Translations under genes and position numbers: made by a program
Notes under the pieces: model-generated
Seen by the model: the letters and a program-made list of their open reading frames with translations, nothing else
Told to the model about the DNA's origin: nothing
Database searches by the model: none
Shown here: piece after piece, positions 49,701 through 63,063 of the stretch
How the letters are laid out: every line of letters starts with the position of its first letter
Numbering within the stretch: the first letter of the stretch is position 1
Source of the DNA: Paramecium pentaurelia
Lineage: Eukaryota; Ciliophora; Oligohymenophorea; Peniculida; Parameciidae
Assembly: GCA_905183005.1 (NCBI GenBank)
Contig: CAJJDO010000137.1
Coordinates: 217,315 to 281,314, forward strand
DNA: 64,000 bases
Direction of reading: 5' to 3'

Positions 49701-51774
49701 CTCTAAAATTATAATTGGATGATGTACAAATAATTTAATTAAAACATTAATGTTTAATTATTTTATTAGTAGTTGCTGAAATTAATACTAAAGATGATTA
49801 TATTGTATAGAAATTAAAAAAAATAGTTCCTAAAACAGTGTTAATTTAACATTTTGTAAATGTTTATAGTCAAATGGTGAACTTATTTGGTGAAGATAAT
49901 TACTCTAAATTAATATTTGTAAATCAACCCAATTTTATTATGGAAAGTGGATTTAATGCATATATTTTATATGTGATATTATCAGAATTAAATTATGTAG
50001 TTGAAGATTTAGAAGAATTTTAAAAAAATAATGATGAAGGATAATTAGTATAGGATTTCTTAAAGGATAATATATTAAATGAATTATCAAGATTAGGATA
50101 ATCTTTAATGAAACATGGATTGGAATAATTAAATTAAATCAAATAATAATTTAGTGGATAAGTTGAAGAAAAGATGAATATAATTAAAAAACATGAAATG
50201 ATGCATAAAGCTTTTCAATTTTATAAAATTAATACATTATAAGTTGAATTTGTAAAAGATGATGTACTTTACCTAACATATTTTCCTAAACAGCCATGTT
50301 TCTACTTATTAAGATAAGAAATTAAAAAAAAATTCTTGGATCAAGCAGATAGAACAAGTACTAAAACTAAAATAATCAGTCTGGTTAACTTTGTAGATTC
50401 AGCCTATAAATTTATGTTGCATTAAGAAGCTCTTAGAGATTACTTTAAGAAACACAAGTTTTTAGAGATTCTGGCTAGAAGAGGTAAATTATGGATGTAA
50501 CTTGCATTCTATAATGGATTCTTAATAAATTTAATAATAATTTTAAGTTATACACAATTAGCATTTCCACCTGGATATAAACCAACAGATTCTGATGTAA
50601 TTTAATATTATCGATTAAATGAACCAAGATTTTTAGGAGATTATAATAATACAAATACTAAATATTATTTAATGATGTTGGCTTATTTAAATTTAGCTAT
50701 AAAGTAATATATATTTATATTATATTAGTTTTATGGTTTTGTTTTTTTATCTCATTGACAAAGCACCTGTTAAACTATAATTTGTTTGGAATGCTTGGCA
50801 TGCATCTTCACTAATTGGACACTTAATTTCTGGTTTAATTAAAGTGATTATCTCAATCATTGTTTTAGTCATTGATTTCGACATTATATACTATATTCTT
50901 TAGATAGCGTTTAATATTATTGGAATTACAATTCATCCATTTTTTTTGGCATTTCATTTAATTCATATTCTGTATTTGGAACCACTCATACCAATATTAA
51001 AAGCTGTTTGGTTGGCTAAATTTAAATTTATTGGATTATGGTTTACAATTGTACTTTTTGAATATTGGGTAGCCTTAATATCTTATGTTTATTTCTTTGA
51101 ATTTTTCATTACTGATAAAAATCAAAATCTTTGTAATCATTTATGGTAATGTGTTTATGTCACATTTGATTGGACATTTAAAACAGATGGATCTGTAGGA
51201 GGTAGATTCATGGAAAATATAGGAGAATAAGCTGAGGAAATGTATATGAGCAATCTCAATAATTATTATGGTAGATTCTTCTATGATAATATTGTAAATA
51301 TCATCATAAAATTATGTATCATAAATGTTCTATTGGCTGTCATTATTATTTCATACTCAGAGTTGAGATCAGTATAAAAGTAGAAGGAAAAGGATTAAAA
51401 TCATAAATGTTTCATTTGTGGTATAGATAGACTAGTTTTTGATAGAACTAGTCAAAACACAGGATTTTGGCATCACATTAAAGTTGAACACAATATTTGG
51501 AATTATCTATTCTATATGTGTTATTTGAGAATGAAATAATCAGATTTTAATAATGGTGTTGATAATTATATAAGAGCTAAACAATAAGCTAGTGATTATT
51601 CATGGTTTCCCATAAGAAGAGCTAAAGCACTATCTCTTAAGTTACAACTCCTTGAAAGTGTCAATCAAAAAGTAAATTATTATGTATTATAATTAGAATG
51701 CAACATCAAAGTCTAAACTAATTGGCTTATTTCATTCCTTAAGAAGACTTGTTTGGATTCATAAATAATTCTGA
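43718..51774 (+). CDS. IP3-receptor/ryanodine-receptor-like Ca2+-release channel
   Basis: ATG 43718 (MLRKITYGCQISLS), TGA 51772-51774; about 8 kb with many short introns (for example 22 nt near 43.96 kb and 26 nt near 44.46-44.49 kb), coding roughly 2,550 residues. The N-terminal about 400 residues follow the IP3R suppressor/MIR layout; RIH-type helical regions follow (CCSFGVEAIFANQE, ELRAHLIALCKNIYLDRDPLISQ); a membrane domain starts near 50.49 kb. The C-terminus has the family hallmark CFICGIDRLVFDR and GFWHHIKVEHNIWNYLFYM. These channels release Ca2+ from ER or alveolar stores. The pore region reads KTDGSVGGRF where animal IP3Rs have GGxGD, so the acidic filter residue is missing. Exact exon borders were checked only in parts. 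Confidence 0.88.
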
Positions 51775-51989
51775 TATATTACTTAATATTTAAAACGTAT
51801 CAATATTTAATATTAGTTATTTTTATATTCAAAAATCAATAAATATATAGGTTTTCATATTCAGATTAACCATGATTTAATAAGAAAAGGTATATAAAAA
51901 TACAATTCAATTTATAGAAGTCATGCAAATATATAAGGCAAAAAAACTTATAAATTGATTAATATAATATATCTAAAGAAAATCTGAGT

Positions 51990-52673
51990 ATGAATAGTGC
52001 ATTAAAAACAGAGAAAACTAAAAAAATTAATAAGACAATGTATATAATATTATTAATCCAGAAATTAATGAAAGTGACTGGTTTCAATTAACAATTACAA
52101 TAATAAATAAGAGTTCTAGGAAGATAACGAGTAATCATAATCAAAAACATTATTCATTCTTTCATAATCCCAAGTATGATATAAATTTATTGAATTAAAT
52201 TAATTAATTTTCTAAATTGGAATAGAATATTTAGCAGAATTGTGAGGGTATATTGAAAATAATTCAATATCTCCTTTTGAAGACAATTACAATAGAGCTT
52301 ATTATAATAGTATAATTTCATAGAGTCAACAATTAAAAGACTAAATTCTATTTCTATTATCCTAATAATAGAAGTAATTCGATTATTTAATATTCTCTTT
52401 CTGGAGGTGATATAGAAATATAAATCTTTAATAATTTAGAATATGATGATGATTTCTTTATATTCTATTTTAAAACAGTTTGGTGTCCATTCATTCTAAC
52501 ATAACATGATTAATCCTTATGTTTTTATGTTCAAAGGTATAAATATTCATTCAATAATTTTAGATTTGGAGGATTATATGAGAAATCAGTCTTTCTCTGT
52601 TAATAAGGTAAGAAAACCTATAATTTTTAAAGATTTATTAGAATACTAATCTATTATACTTTATCATCGATGA
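51990..52673 (+). CDS. Unknown small protein, possible CCCH-like motif
   Basis: ATG 51990 (MNSALKTEKTKKINK), TGA 52671-52673; with introns of 35 and 25 nt (both ending AAG) the frame gives 207 residues. The C-terminal half has KTVWCPFILTQHDQSLCFYVQ, a Cys/His arrangement similar to ciliate CCCH-type zinc fingers, but only part of such a finger is seen. A further 27-nt GTATAA...TTTAG piece near 52.54 kb may also be an intron (in frame either way). The middle is hydrophobic and Ile-rich, so another exon border may be missing. Function unknown; RNA binding would be the first idea. Confidence 0.5.
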
Positions 52674-52840
52674 TGATAACGAATATATTAGAGGACTCTT
52701 AAAAAAGATAGACTAGGTGATTCTTGAGTAAATACCAAATTTAGTTGAATTATCTTATGAATTCTCTTTTTCATTTTTTAACTTATATATTAAGTTAAAA
52801 AAAAAAGAAAAAAGAAATTCTCATATTTTATTTATATTTT

Positions 52841-53645
52841 ATGCAATAAAAACTTTCGAGAGCTTAATTGATTAGTCATTATAGGTAGAAGCCTATTGAA
52901 TAAATGCCTGAATCTTTCAAAGCATTATGCCAATAGTATCCATAAGCTTTTAAAGCTCTAAGCCAGAATCCATATTAGACTCGACCTATACGTGGTTTCA
53001 ATTAAGGTTAGTTTAATAAATTAAATTAGAAATTCTTGTATATTCAAGTAATTGTGCTACTCCTCTCAAAACAGCTGGTGTGTATTAAAGTGGAGGAGGA
53101 GATTTATTTCGATTTGATGAATAATAAATACTCACTCCATAACCAAAATAATCAAATACTTTTGATTGGAGTTAGTAATAATTACAAAGCATAAAAAAAG
53201 AAATAGTATTTAGTAGGAGTATTCCTGGATAAGTTAATTATTTACTTTAAAAAATATGGTATTATGTGGATGATTACTTAAAAGTTTAGGGTATTATTTT
53301 TGATGTACATTAGGTCCTTTCAGTTCAATATAAATGGACAATTGGTATCTAAAAGGTTATTTTGATGACATTTTAAGAATAGGATTTAAGCCTGAAAATT
53401 CGGAGAGCTTTATTAGAATTTATTAATTGAAAACTTAAAAATAATCCAAAAAGGTTTTAAAACTATTAAGAAGAGGATCTTGTCCACCTTCTATAACTGC
53501 ATAACAAGAAGCAACAATTTAATTAAAACCGACAGTCTAATAATAATAACAATAATAAAAATAAGATATTTAATAATAAATTGAAACGCAAAATATAGAC
53601 AATGCCCCTACTATAAGAGTACCTACTTTAAGAAAAAAAAAATGA
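52841..53645 (+). CDS. Unknown Gln-rich protein
   Basis: ATG 52841 (MQQKLSRAQLISHYRQK), stop TGA 53643-53645. A 23-nt intron near 53.01 kb is clear; the frame changes again near 53.29-53.33 kb (from VQGIIFD to MDNWYLKGYFDDILRIGF), so a second intron there is not resolved exactly. About 260 residues. Features: Gln-rich N-terminus, GGGDLFRFDEQQ, a helical middle, and a C-terminal Gln run after LRRGSCPPSITA. No family recognised. The long TAA/TAG-coded Gln runs make it invisible under the standard code. Confidence 0.55.
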
Positions 53646-54474
53646 ATTGTAAAGTTAGTATTTAGTTTAAAATAAATAAGTTTTAATTCATCTTTTTAAT
53701 TATGAAATTTATAAATATTTTTAATTAATGTAATTAGTAATTTTAGTGATTGATGTAAAATTATGTATCAAAGTATTTTAAGGTAAAATTGAATTATACT
53801 TTTATTATAAGAATATGGAATACATGATTTTATGATGAACTGTTCTAATAATAATTTATACATTAACTTCTTAGTAAGAAATTGTATTTAAATCATTTTG
53901 ATATTAAGTTATCCTATAAAGAATTTTTGAAATTAATCATACTTACTAAATTAAAGTCAAAATGATTTGTAATTGAGTAAAATTAATGAAAATATATTGA
54001 TTATAATTTATTTAAAAATATTTAAGAAATATACATCAGATAGAATAAATATGAATCAATAGATTATAAATAATAATTTAGAGTTTAATTAAGGATATTA
54101 TCAATAATTTTACTGTTGTATACCTTAAATTCTGTTTAATATTAATTACAATAAATATTTGATATGTTTTTAAATGATTATAAATTTATAATTTCTATAT
54201 TGCATAAATCTAAATTTTAATTTACATCTATGATTTTAATTGATTAATCTTACATATTTTATATTATTATATAAATTTTAAATAATGTATTAATTAAAGA
54301 CATCATAATAGAAATAATAATTTTGTACTTATAAGAGAATTCAAGTTTTTATTTTTCATAAAATGTAAAAAGTATCTTATAATATAAGTGAACACTAAAA
54401 GTTAACTCTTTTGTTATTAAGTTTAATTCAAAAGTAATTTGATTATTATTCCATTAATAAAATTAATTCTCACG
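53646..54474. other. Intergenic, AT-rich, longest gene-free stretch
   Basis: This 829-bp stretch has no convincing frame in any direction. One inverted repeat of 12 bp (arms 53890-53901 and 53957-53968) was noticed, otherwise A/T runs. It holds the promoter of the SAPS gene. Confidence 0.5.
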
Positions 54475-56476
54475 ATGAATTTCAGGTAAGAATATAGATG
54501 ATTAATTGTAGTGCTCAATTTTGGAGTCAATTTGGTATGCTTATGAAGGAGAATGGATTTGATCGTCATTTTGATAACCCAGACTTATTATTGACTACTT
54601 TATTAGATGATGATTTAATAATAGGTGAATTCAGAAATCAAAATTAGAAATTAATGGACTAGTAATATATTGAATAATATGTAGTATGCAAACTAAACAA
54701 GTAGCTGAGTTAGTCAGTTATTTAACTGAGATGCCAGTAGATGATTCAAATTCAAAAAGAGCTTTTAGATATCCATTTTATTCTTGTGAATTGTTAGTGT
54801 GTTGTGAGAATCCTAAGATTTTAGAATAATTCTTTGGAGAAGATAAGTATTAAAATAAAATATATGAATAGATCCTTATTGCATAAATTATTTTAATTTT
54901 TTGTTTCAGATGAAGATGTAAATCCTGTATTAGCAGGATATGTATGTAATGTATTATTTAATTTGTTGAAAATGAGAACTGATATCTTTCTTGTTGAATT
55001 TTATCAATATCAAAATTTAGTAGATGGATTAATCAAACAATTATAATCTCGTTCAGTTTCAGAATTTGTAATTCGTTTATTAACAATTGAATAAGAAACA
55101 TAAATTGATTATACACCTTAAAGACTTCATTTACTCAAAGGAGTAGTTAATAGAATTGTAGACTATTCAAATTTTGAAGTAAATCATAATTAATATATAA
55201 TTAGGTATCAACAAATGTATCTCATATTATTCAAGAAATTACTTTAAAGGCATATGTAATTTTCAAAGTATAACCTCTCTTTGAATTATTATATGGAGAA
55301 TCAATAGATCAATTCTGTTAATCAATAGTTCATGAAAGCAATTTTGTCTCTCTTGCTTCAGGAACAGTATTATATAATCTACTCACATTGTTTTACAAAA
55401 TAACAAATAGGTAAGGTGACCCAGCCGAAAGTGCAATATTTAATGTGAATTAAGAGGAAATATTTAATAAAATAGAATCTCATCTATATAAATGGTTAGA
55501 ATTCTTATAAAAATCAGAAACATGTACTTTTGGGTAACATAAGATAAAAATTCTTGAAATTATTGGAGTATGCATAAGTTTGAATTAAGAATCTTTTATT
55601 ACTAAATTATAAGAATTGGATATCTTTAAAGTTTATAATTCATTATTTATTAAATATGAAAAACATGATATATTACATCTACAATATTATAGATTTTTGG
55701 TACATATAATTGAATAAAAAATGGATAGTTTGGTTTAGAGTGTAATTAATATATTATATATTATTTAGTTATTCAATTAAAATGAGTTTATTTAATTTTT
55801 ATTAAAATGTACTTAAGAAGTGAAAAATAATAAGAATTAGAGAAAGGAGTATTTAGGTTTTGTGACAAAATTGGCTCATTTTTTGGAGGAGTTTTCATAA
55901 AAATATCCATTATTATAATCAGAATTAGAGAATGAATAATGGAAAAAATTTAAGGATTAATATTTTGATAAGGCTGAGAAATTGAATAATCATGAATTAG
56001 GTGGTCATACACGTACTGATTATAATGAAGATGTTGATTTTAATAAAGAGGAAATCTAAATTAAATATGATCATTTTTTGAAATCTAATCATGATGAGAA
56101 GATGTAAAATGAAAATGAAACAAATACTCAAAATTAATAAAATATTTTTGATTCTTTCAATATAAATAGTAATGATTAATAATAGAATTCTAATGATGGA
56201 TAATAATAATAATAATAATAAGAATGGGGTAATTTCTCATGGGGTGAAGCCTAAAGTTATTCCTAATAAGATGGAGAGATTAAGAATAGTGATATGGATT
56301 AATCTTTAAATTAATAGAAAACTGTAGTTTAACATGATTATGCAAAAGAGGAGAAGGATGATGAATATTTTCGATTTTGGTAATTGTAAATTCATGACCA
56401 TGATGTATATTATATTAAATTATTATAGACTAAAATACATGATGATGCTTTGTATGAGTTTGAAAAAAATTTATGA
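54475..56476 (+). CDS. SAPS-domain protein (PP6/Sit4 phosphatase regulatory subunit)
   Basis: ATG 54475 (MNFSAQFWSQFGML), TGA 56474-56476; introns of 26, 23, 25 and 26 nt leave 633 residues. The body is a helical repeat SAPS domain: LTTLLDDDLIIGEFRNQN, VAELVSYLTEMP, RAFRYPFYSCELLVC, DEDVNPVLAGYVCNVLF, GHTRTDYNEDVDF near the end. The C-terminal about 110 residues are acidic, Asn/Gln-rich with EWGNFSWGEAQ. SAPS proteins bind the catalytic subunit of PP6 (Sit4 in yeast) and direct it to cell-cycle and nutrient signalling. The start is short: only four codons before the first intron. Confidence 0.85.
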
Positions 56477-56564
56477 TTATTTTGATCATTTTTTAATATT
56501 ATAATGTTTTATAGATTGTTTGTTTTTCAAATAATGAAATAATGTTATTAAAGCAATATATTTA

Positions 56565-59500
56565 ATGAAAAAAATAACTTAATCATTATTTTGGTTTTAC
56601 TTTTGTTTAGATTTAGTAGAATCAATTTAATCTTATGCAGATGTGAATCCTCTAAATTTTATAAATGAATAATTCAAGCCAAGTACTTAAGATGAAACAA
56701 ATTAATCAATAAAAGGAGCAAATCAATATATTACTAAATATACTTTAAATGCATTTACATTGACAGAATTGATAATAGATTTGAGACATTTAGATAAGTA
56801 TTATGATGATGAAGGAATCTCTTAATTTAATTATACTTAAGATGATTGGAATATAAATATAAATTTAGATGATAAAACAATAGGATTGCCTGAAATATTT
56901 GAATAAAGTGATGTAGAAAAAGTAAGTGATTTTAAATTTATAATCTTTGCATATAAAACAATAACATTTTAGATTCTATTTCAGATCAATTCTTAAGAAT
57001 TTTATGCTTAAAAATATCAATTTATGAACACTACCAAAATTTAAAATATGGAACCATAAACAGCTTTAGTAAATACAAATAGTATTTTTGTATTTAGATT
57101 ATCAAAAACAGATTAAATAGCCTTACCTGCAAACATTTTACCATTAAATTCATTTGATTACTAAGATCATATTATATCCTATTCATCTAATAATTTTTTT
57201 AAATAGAATTCCTATACAACCTATTCACCATAATCAAAATATTGGGGAGATAGAAATAATTTAGTCATTCCTTATATACCCTTCTTTTCAAATTGTTAAG
57301 GATTTGGTTAATATATTTATTTTTACTAATTGATCTAACATCTAAATTGTACACTTTATAATGAGAATGAAACAGAAGCAATCAATCCATTTTAATTTAG
57401 TATGAGTCCTAGAAGTGATGAATGTAATGATTTAACATTATATTGCATAATGGATGAAAAATATAATATTAATCCAAGATTACCTAGATGGTTTGAATTA
57501 AATGGATAAGAAACATTATTTTTTATATAAGCAGATCCATTGGATCCAATAGATTTCAACTCAAATTATGAAGTATCTTCTAGTAAAGTTGTTGAAGTTC
57601 AAACAGTTAATTCTATTCCAAGTGGAATGATGCCATTAGAAGTGAATTTGGATATACATTATTATTAAGTTACTAAAACTCAAAAGAGGATAATTACAGG
57701 ATCAGTAACATTCACAAATTTTTATAAATTGAGTGAAGATTAAAAGGCTGGAAAGGCAGAAATAACATATAATCTAATATTCAATTTTATATCTATGACT
57801 TAAGGATAATTAGTTAATAATTTTGCACTTGAATGGCCAGTTTATTTCATTTTGTACATGATAATAGGAGCTATATTAACAATGGAAGTAGCGATTTTTC
57901 TATTTTATCATTATATTACAAATAGAAAGAGACCTAGACCTAAAATTAATCTATTAATTTATATTAGAATATTTTGGATAAGTAGTTTATATGGTATATG
58001 TTTGGCATTTGTTCCTGCTTTAACAGTTTATATTTTGATATCAATAATAATGGCAGGAAAGATATGGAATACTGATTTAAGTTTAAGTTGTAATATGACA
58101 CCATATTCTGAATCTGATGATGGATGTGCAGTAGTTTTTTTTGATTTATTCAAAAATCAATAGAAATATACAAGTGATTAATTTGGATTACTTAGAAATG
58201 CTAGAAGTGGAATTGCAATGATAACAGTTGGATTATATATTGTTTATTTCATTAGTGGTATTTATATTCCAGAAATTGATCCTGAAGAAGATTATAATGG
58301 AAATGTTAAGAATGTAAGATTATGGAAACGTAGTCGTATTTTATATTGTCTTGCCTTTATTACAACCATTATACTAATAATGACTTAATTTTCTTATTCT
58401 GATCTCTTTGCCAAAAATGCCTATATGTTTCTAATATTTCTAAAAATTATATAAATGATTTTAGAATATATTTTAGAAGTTTATTTTGACAACAATTTAA
58501 TTTCAAGTCCCATTGGTGTTATTTTTAGTACTTATATTAATGTGGCTACAATGGGTAATCCAACATTTTATGATTTCTTGTTATCAACTATTGTAGATAA
58601 AGGTATAGAAATGGTTGAAAGAGCTTATGTAATTAAGATTTAGGATATTGTAACTGAAGAATTAGAGTAATAATTTGATAAAGTGTATAAAATGTTGAAA
58701 AGATTATTAGATGAAGAAGAAGAAGATTTTGAATTGGAAGATGAAAAATTAGTGGAAATGTAAAAAGTACTTAAAACTAATGAAGATGATTCTGATTCAG
58801 ATATTGTATTTTCAGATGATGGAAAAGAAAATCTAGCTTCAGATGATGAATCATTTGTTAGTAATAAGATTTCATCAAATAATCATGAGAATTCATTTAC
58901 TAAAGATGATTATGATGAATTTGAAAATAAATTTAGAACTTTTTTACTTGATTAACATCATAAAACATTCTAATAATATAATGAAGATTAAGGTACTCAT
59001 TAAGAATTAGCAGTTGATAATGAAGATCAAACAGATTTAATAGATTATTTCTCTAATTTTGCTAATGATATTATTACTTTAGTATTCAATCCATTTATAA
59101 CTACAATTATGTGGTTTTTTTATGATGAATCTAATTTATTAGCTGATTATTAAATTAATAAGAGTGAATTCATATATTATTTTTTATGGACAATTATTTT
59201 AATTCCATTTCAAATGATGATTGATACTTTTGGTTACAATCTAGTTGAATAATATCATGAATTAGATTTTCTAACTTATATAACTAACACAAGAGAAAGA
59301 TTCAGAAATAGAAATCTATTTTGGAAAGCTAATGAATTTTAAAATGATTTAAATTGTGAAACTTGTTTTCGTTCTCTTGATTGTAATAATATAATCATTT
59401 ATAATAGAATGGTGTTATTCATCTTAATTTTATTTTATAACCACTTTATAAGTTTGTGCTATCTAAATGATCATATTTGGTTCTCACATCATCTATGTCA

Positions 59501-60628
59501 ATTAATATAATATATTTAATGATGAAGGTATATATTATTTAATTAACAAATAGCTCTCATTTTTATTATATTCTTTTGGGTTGTTGTAGCATTCTTTTTA
59601 CATCATCTATTTATTGAAATAGGCAAAAGATTAAAAATCTGGGATATTTCCAGTAGAGTTTCACCTCAAGATGAATAAGTAATGTCTTCAATTGGTGATA
59701 TTGATAAATTATCAACTAGTCAAATTCCTTCAGGACCTAAACTTCTTATACCAAATTGGAATCAAGCTATAGAGTTTAGAGAATAAACTGAACGATTATC
59801 AGAAATCAATAATAATTTCTAAGATTTTACAAATGATCATTTCAAAAAGTTATTTATAACTTCTAATAAATAATGGTTAGCAGATAATATTTAAATAATG
59901 TATCAAATATATATATATATTTATAGATTAAGTCCAAAAACATTAAAATCAAAAAGAAAAATTATTTTAGATAAATTTAATGCTATTTATGGTCCTTTAG
60001 AAAAAAAGAATGAAGAAGATCCTGTTGCTGGATTTGATAATGCTTGGAATTTTAGATAATTTACTAAAAATTCATCAAGAACAGAAATGGCTCGCACTTC
60101 TCCACAAAAATTCAATAAAAGAATTGATAATATGAGTGAAGTAACAAAAACTATTTTGAAATATTGGTTGTATCGTTCTAGACATATGAAAACAGCAATT
60201 AAATATATAGGAGGATTACTTGAAAAAATAACTAAACCATTTTGTGAATATTGTGGTTTGAATTGGGGATTAGGAGTAGATACTGAAACTAGAATTGAAG
60301 ACATCTATTTAAGATTCTTAAAATAGAAAGGATTGAAGGGTATATCATTAAATATGGGAACTGAAATCGATGATTGGTAGAATTTCTTCCCAAAATAATG
60401 TAAATTTAGAACCACTTGTTTCATTTGCAATGGTATCTTAAGATTTTTATTATTTTAGTATTTATGGTAGAAGAGATGTAGAAAGATAAAGTAAAATCAT
60501 AAGGTGAATAGAAATTAGTAGTATAGAAGAAAAAGAATAAGTATACGTTGAAGAAAGTAGCAAATCTTATTCTAATCATGATAAAATTCATAGACATAGC
60601 TTAGAAGTTAGCTTTTTAGAATTAATGA
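56565..60628 (+). CDS. Large multi-pass membrane protein with extracellular domain, unknown
   Basis: ATG 56565, TGA 60626-60628; several introns (51 nt near 56.92 kb, 26 nt near 59.53 and 60.43 kb) leave roughly 1,310 residues. A signal peptide (MKKITQSLFWFYFCLDLVES) precedes a soluble ectodomain of about 400 residues with Cys pairs, then seven or more hydrophobic helices (for example YFILYMIIGAILTMEVAIFL, RIFWISSLYGICLAFVPAL, YCLAFITTIILIM, FIYYFLWTIILIPF). A long acidic loop lies between helices. The tail has CEYCGLNWG and, later, CKFRTTCFIC, a possible zinc site. I do not recognise the family. It starts 88 bp after the SAPS gene. Confidence 0.7.
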
Positions 60629-60685
60629 TGTTTATTAAAGAATTTATCACTGCCCCTTAAAATAAATTTTAAAATCTTTTTAAAA

Positions 60686-61539
60686 ATGGGTAAAAGAATC
60701 AGAGCACAAAGAAAGGGCAAATCAAACAGTGTATTCAAAGCACATCAAAATTAAAGAATCGGATCTCCTTAATACAGACATCTTGATTATGCTGAAAGAC
60801 ATGGCTATGTCAGAGGTGTGATTACTGCAATTCGTCATGATCCAGGAAGAGGAGCTCCACTTGCTGAAGTCGAATTCAAGGACCCATATAAGTACTCAAA
60901 AGTCACTAAGCTCTTCATTGCTCCTGAAGGATCATATACTGGCTAATACATTTATTGCGGAGCTAAAGGTAAAAATTTAGATTTTAAATCTTAGCTTAAT
61001 TGGCAACAGGAAATGTTCTTCCTATTGGATAAATCCCAGAGGGTACAGTAGTTTGCAATTTGGAGGAACATCCAGGAGATAAAGGAGCATTGGGAAGAGC
61101 AACTGGTTGTTATGCCACTATTATTGGTCATTCAGATGATGGAACAACCACAAGAGTTAGATTACCATCAGGTACCAGAAAAACACTTAGTGCTCTTTGC
61201 AGAGCCACAGTAGGTAATATATTTGAATTTATTTTAGGATTGATTGCTGGAGGAGGAAGAACTGAAAAACCCATTCTTAAGGCAGGAAGATAATTCCACA
61301 AATATAGAAGACTTAGAAAATGCTGGCCAAAAGTTAGAGGTGTGGCCATGAATCCAGTCGATCATCCTCATGGTGGTGGTAATTAATAACATATTGGTCA
61401 TCCATCCACACTTTCAAGATATGCTCCCCCTGGTCAAAAAGTCGGTCTTGTTGCTGCCAGAAGATCAGGTCTTCTCAGAGGTGGTGCCTAACTTAAATAA
61501 ATGGACGAAGATTTGGCAGCACAATAAGCTAAAAAATGA
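60686..61539 (+). CDS. RPL8: 60S ribosomal protein L8 (uL2)
   Basis: ATG 60686 (MGKRIRAQRKGKSNSVF), TGA 61537-61539; introns 60969-60994 and 61214-61237 leave 267 residues, close to the family length of about 257. Diagnostic uL2 motifs: RHLDYAERHGYVRGV, HDPGRGAPLAEVEF, GNVLPIGQIPEGTVV, KLPSG-type LPSGTRKTLSALCRA, AGGGRTEKPILKAGR and RGVAMNPVDHPHGGGN (the peptidyl-transferase-near His segment). It is a universal large-subunit protein. Codon use is less AT-rich than in neighbours. It starts 57 bp after the preceding gene. Confidence 0.97.
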
Positions 61540-61571
61540 TATTGATTATCTATAATCGTACAATAAAATTT

Positions 61572-62816
61572 ATGAATTATAATCTCAAAACTTTCGATAC
61601 CATAAAATGGTTAAGAAATCGTTACAAATCTAGAGTAAAAGATTAATACATTCTTTATGAATCAGAACTCAAAGAATAAAATATGATGAAAGCAGTATTT
61701 AACTCTATAGATAGAGATAAATCAAGTATAAATTATCGTTTAAATCTCATTAGAATTTCTAGACAGATCTGAATTATATGATATGTTTATTAAATATGGA
61801 ATAAACATCACCAAATCTAAACTTAAAGAATTCTTCAAAAGCATTGATGAAGATGAAGATGGTATATAATATAAAAAAACTTTTAGATAAATTGAATTGG
61901 ACAGATTTTAAACAAGCCTTATAAAATCAAGAAGCTTTAGGAAGTATCATTTTATTTAATAATCCTTTAGTGTTTGTTTAATTAATGAAGAAAATAAGAG
62001 AAGATTATGAAATCAATCAAACTGACCCTTCTAAATAATTAACTTTTGTTCCTTTAAGTTTTCCTTAAATGATACAATATATGAATTATTGTGTTTTGAG
62101 AGAAGAAATTATTGATAAGATAGAATCTGATAATATAAACAATTATTAGAAGCATAAATAATGTGTAAATCTTCTTACTTTAGAAGATAATTGTTACAGA
62201 AATATTAAGCAAGATCTTAAAGAAGAAGAAAATGATTAAGAAGATGAAATTAAGAATCTTTAGAAAATTGATCATTCGTAATTGTTATAAATGAAAAGAT
62301 TTCAAGAAAGAGAACTCAAATTTAAAAGATTAGTAATACAAATATCTATTTATAGGAAAAAGTTAAAGATATAAGCAAAAAAAATTTTTATACAAATCCA
62401 ATTTAAGACTTAAGTGTAACTGACAATGTAAGATTGTAAATATTATAGATTTATATATAGATCAGATATTACAGATATAAAAGTCAATCTCACATAGGAA
62501 ATTAATAAAACAAGAGAAAATATTGATAAATTTTTAGCAATTCTTAATAATGAAAAATTTAAATTACAAAAATCAAGGCAAGCATCTCGAGTCTCTTCTC
62601 GATAAAAATCAAGAGAAAAGAAAAATGGAATTTTTAAGAAAAATACAATCCTTGTTGAAGCAGAAAAAGAATTACTTAATGCATCAGCTCCAGAACAAAA
62701 TAAATTTAAACAACTAAATTCTGGATCTCTTCATAAAAATAAAGTATTTATTATTTATAAATTCTATAAAGTATCCAAGAGAAAGGATATTATCATTAAG
62801 TATGAAATATAAATGA
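61572..62816 (+). CDS. EF-hand protein with helical tail
   Basis: ATG 61572 (MNYNLKTFDTIKWLR), TGA 62814-62816; introns of 28, 25 and 28 nt (last one AAG) leave about 387 residues, and one further 23-nt intron near 62.33 kb is likely. Two EF-hand-like loops lie at about residues 50-100: SIDRDKSKFLDRSELYDMF and SIDEDEDDKLNWTDF; both have acidic 1/3/5-type positions, though the loops are not perfect. The remaining 280 residues are basic and helical, without known domain. Probably a Ca2+ sensor or cytoskeletal Ca2+-binding protein. It follows L8 by 32 bp on the same strand. Confidence 0.7.
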
Positions 62817-63063
62817 AACCACTATTTGTAAATTATTCTAATTGTAATCATATTCCAAAACAAAATTGTATATTAATATTTTTTATTCATTCATTTATAT
62901 TCAATCTAATGGATATTTATCATTATTACTTTAGATGAATTGAAAACATAAGTTAAATTAAAAAATGTCTTTGTTCAATTATTATATAGAGAGATTACAT
63001 TTATCATTTATAAGGATTTTGCTTTAGAAACTTAATTATCTAAAATATTGATTCAATAATATA

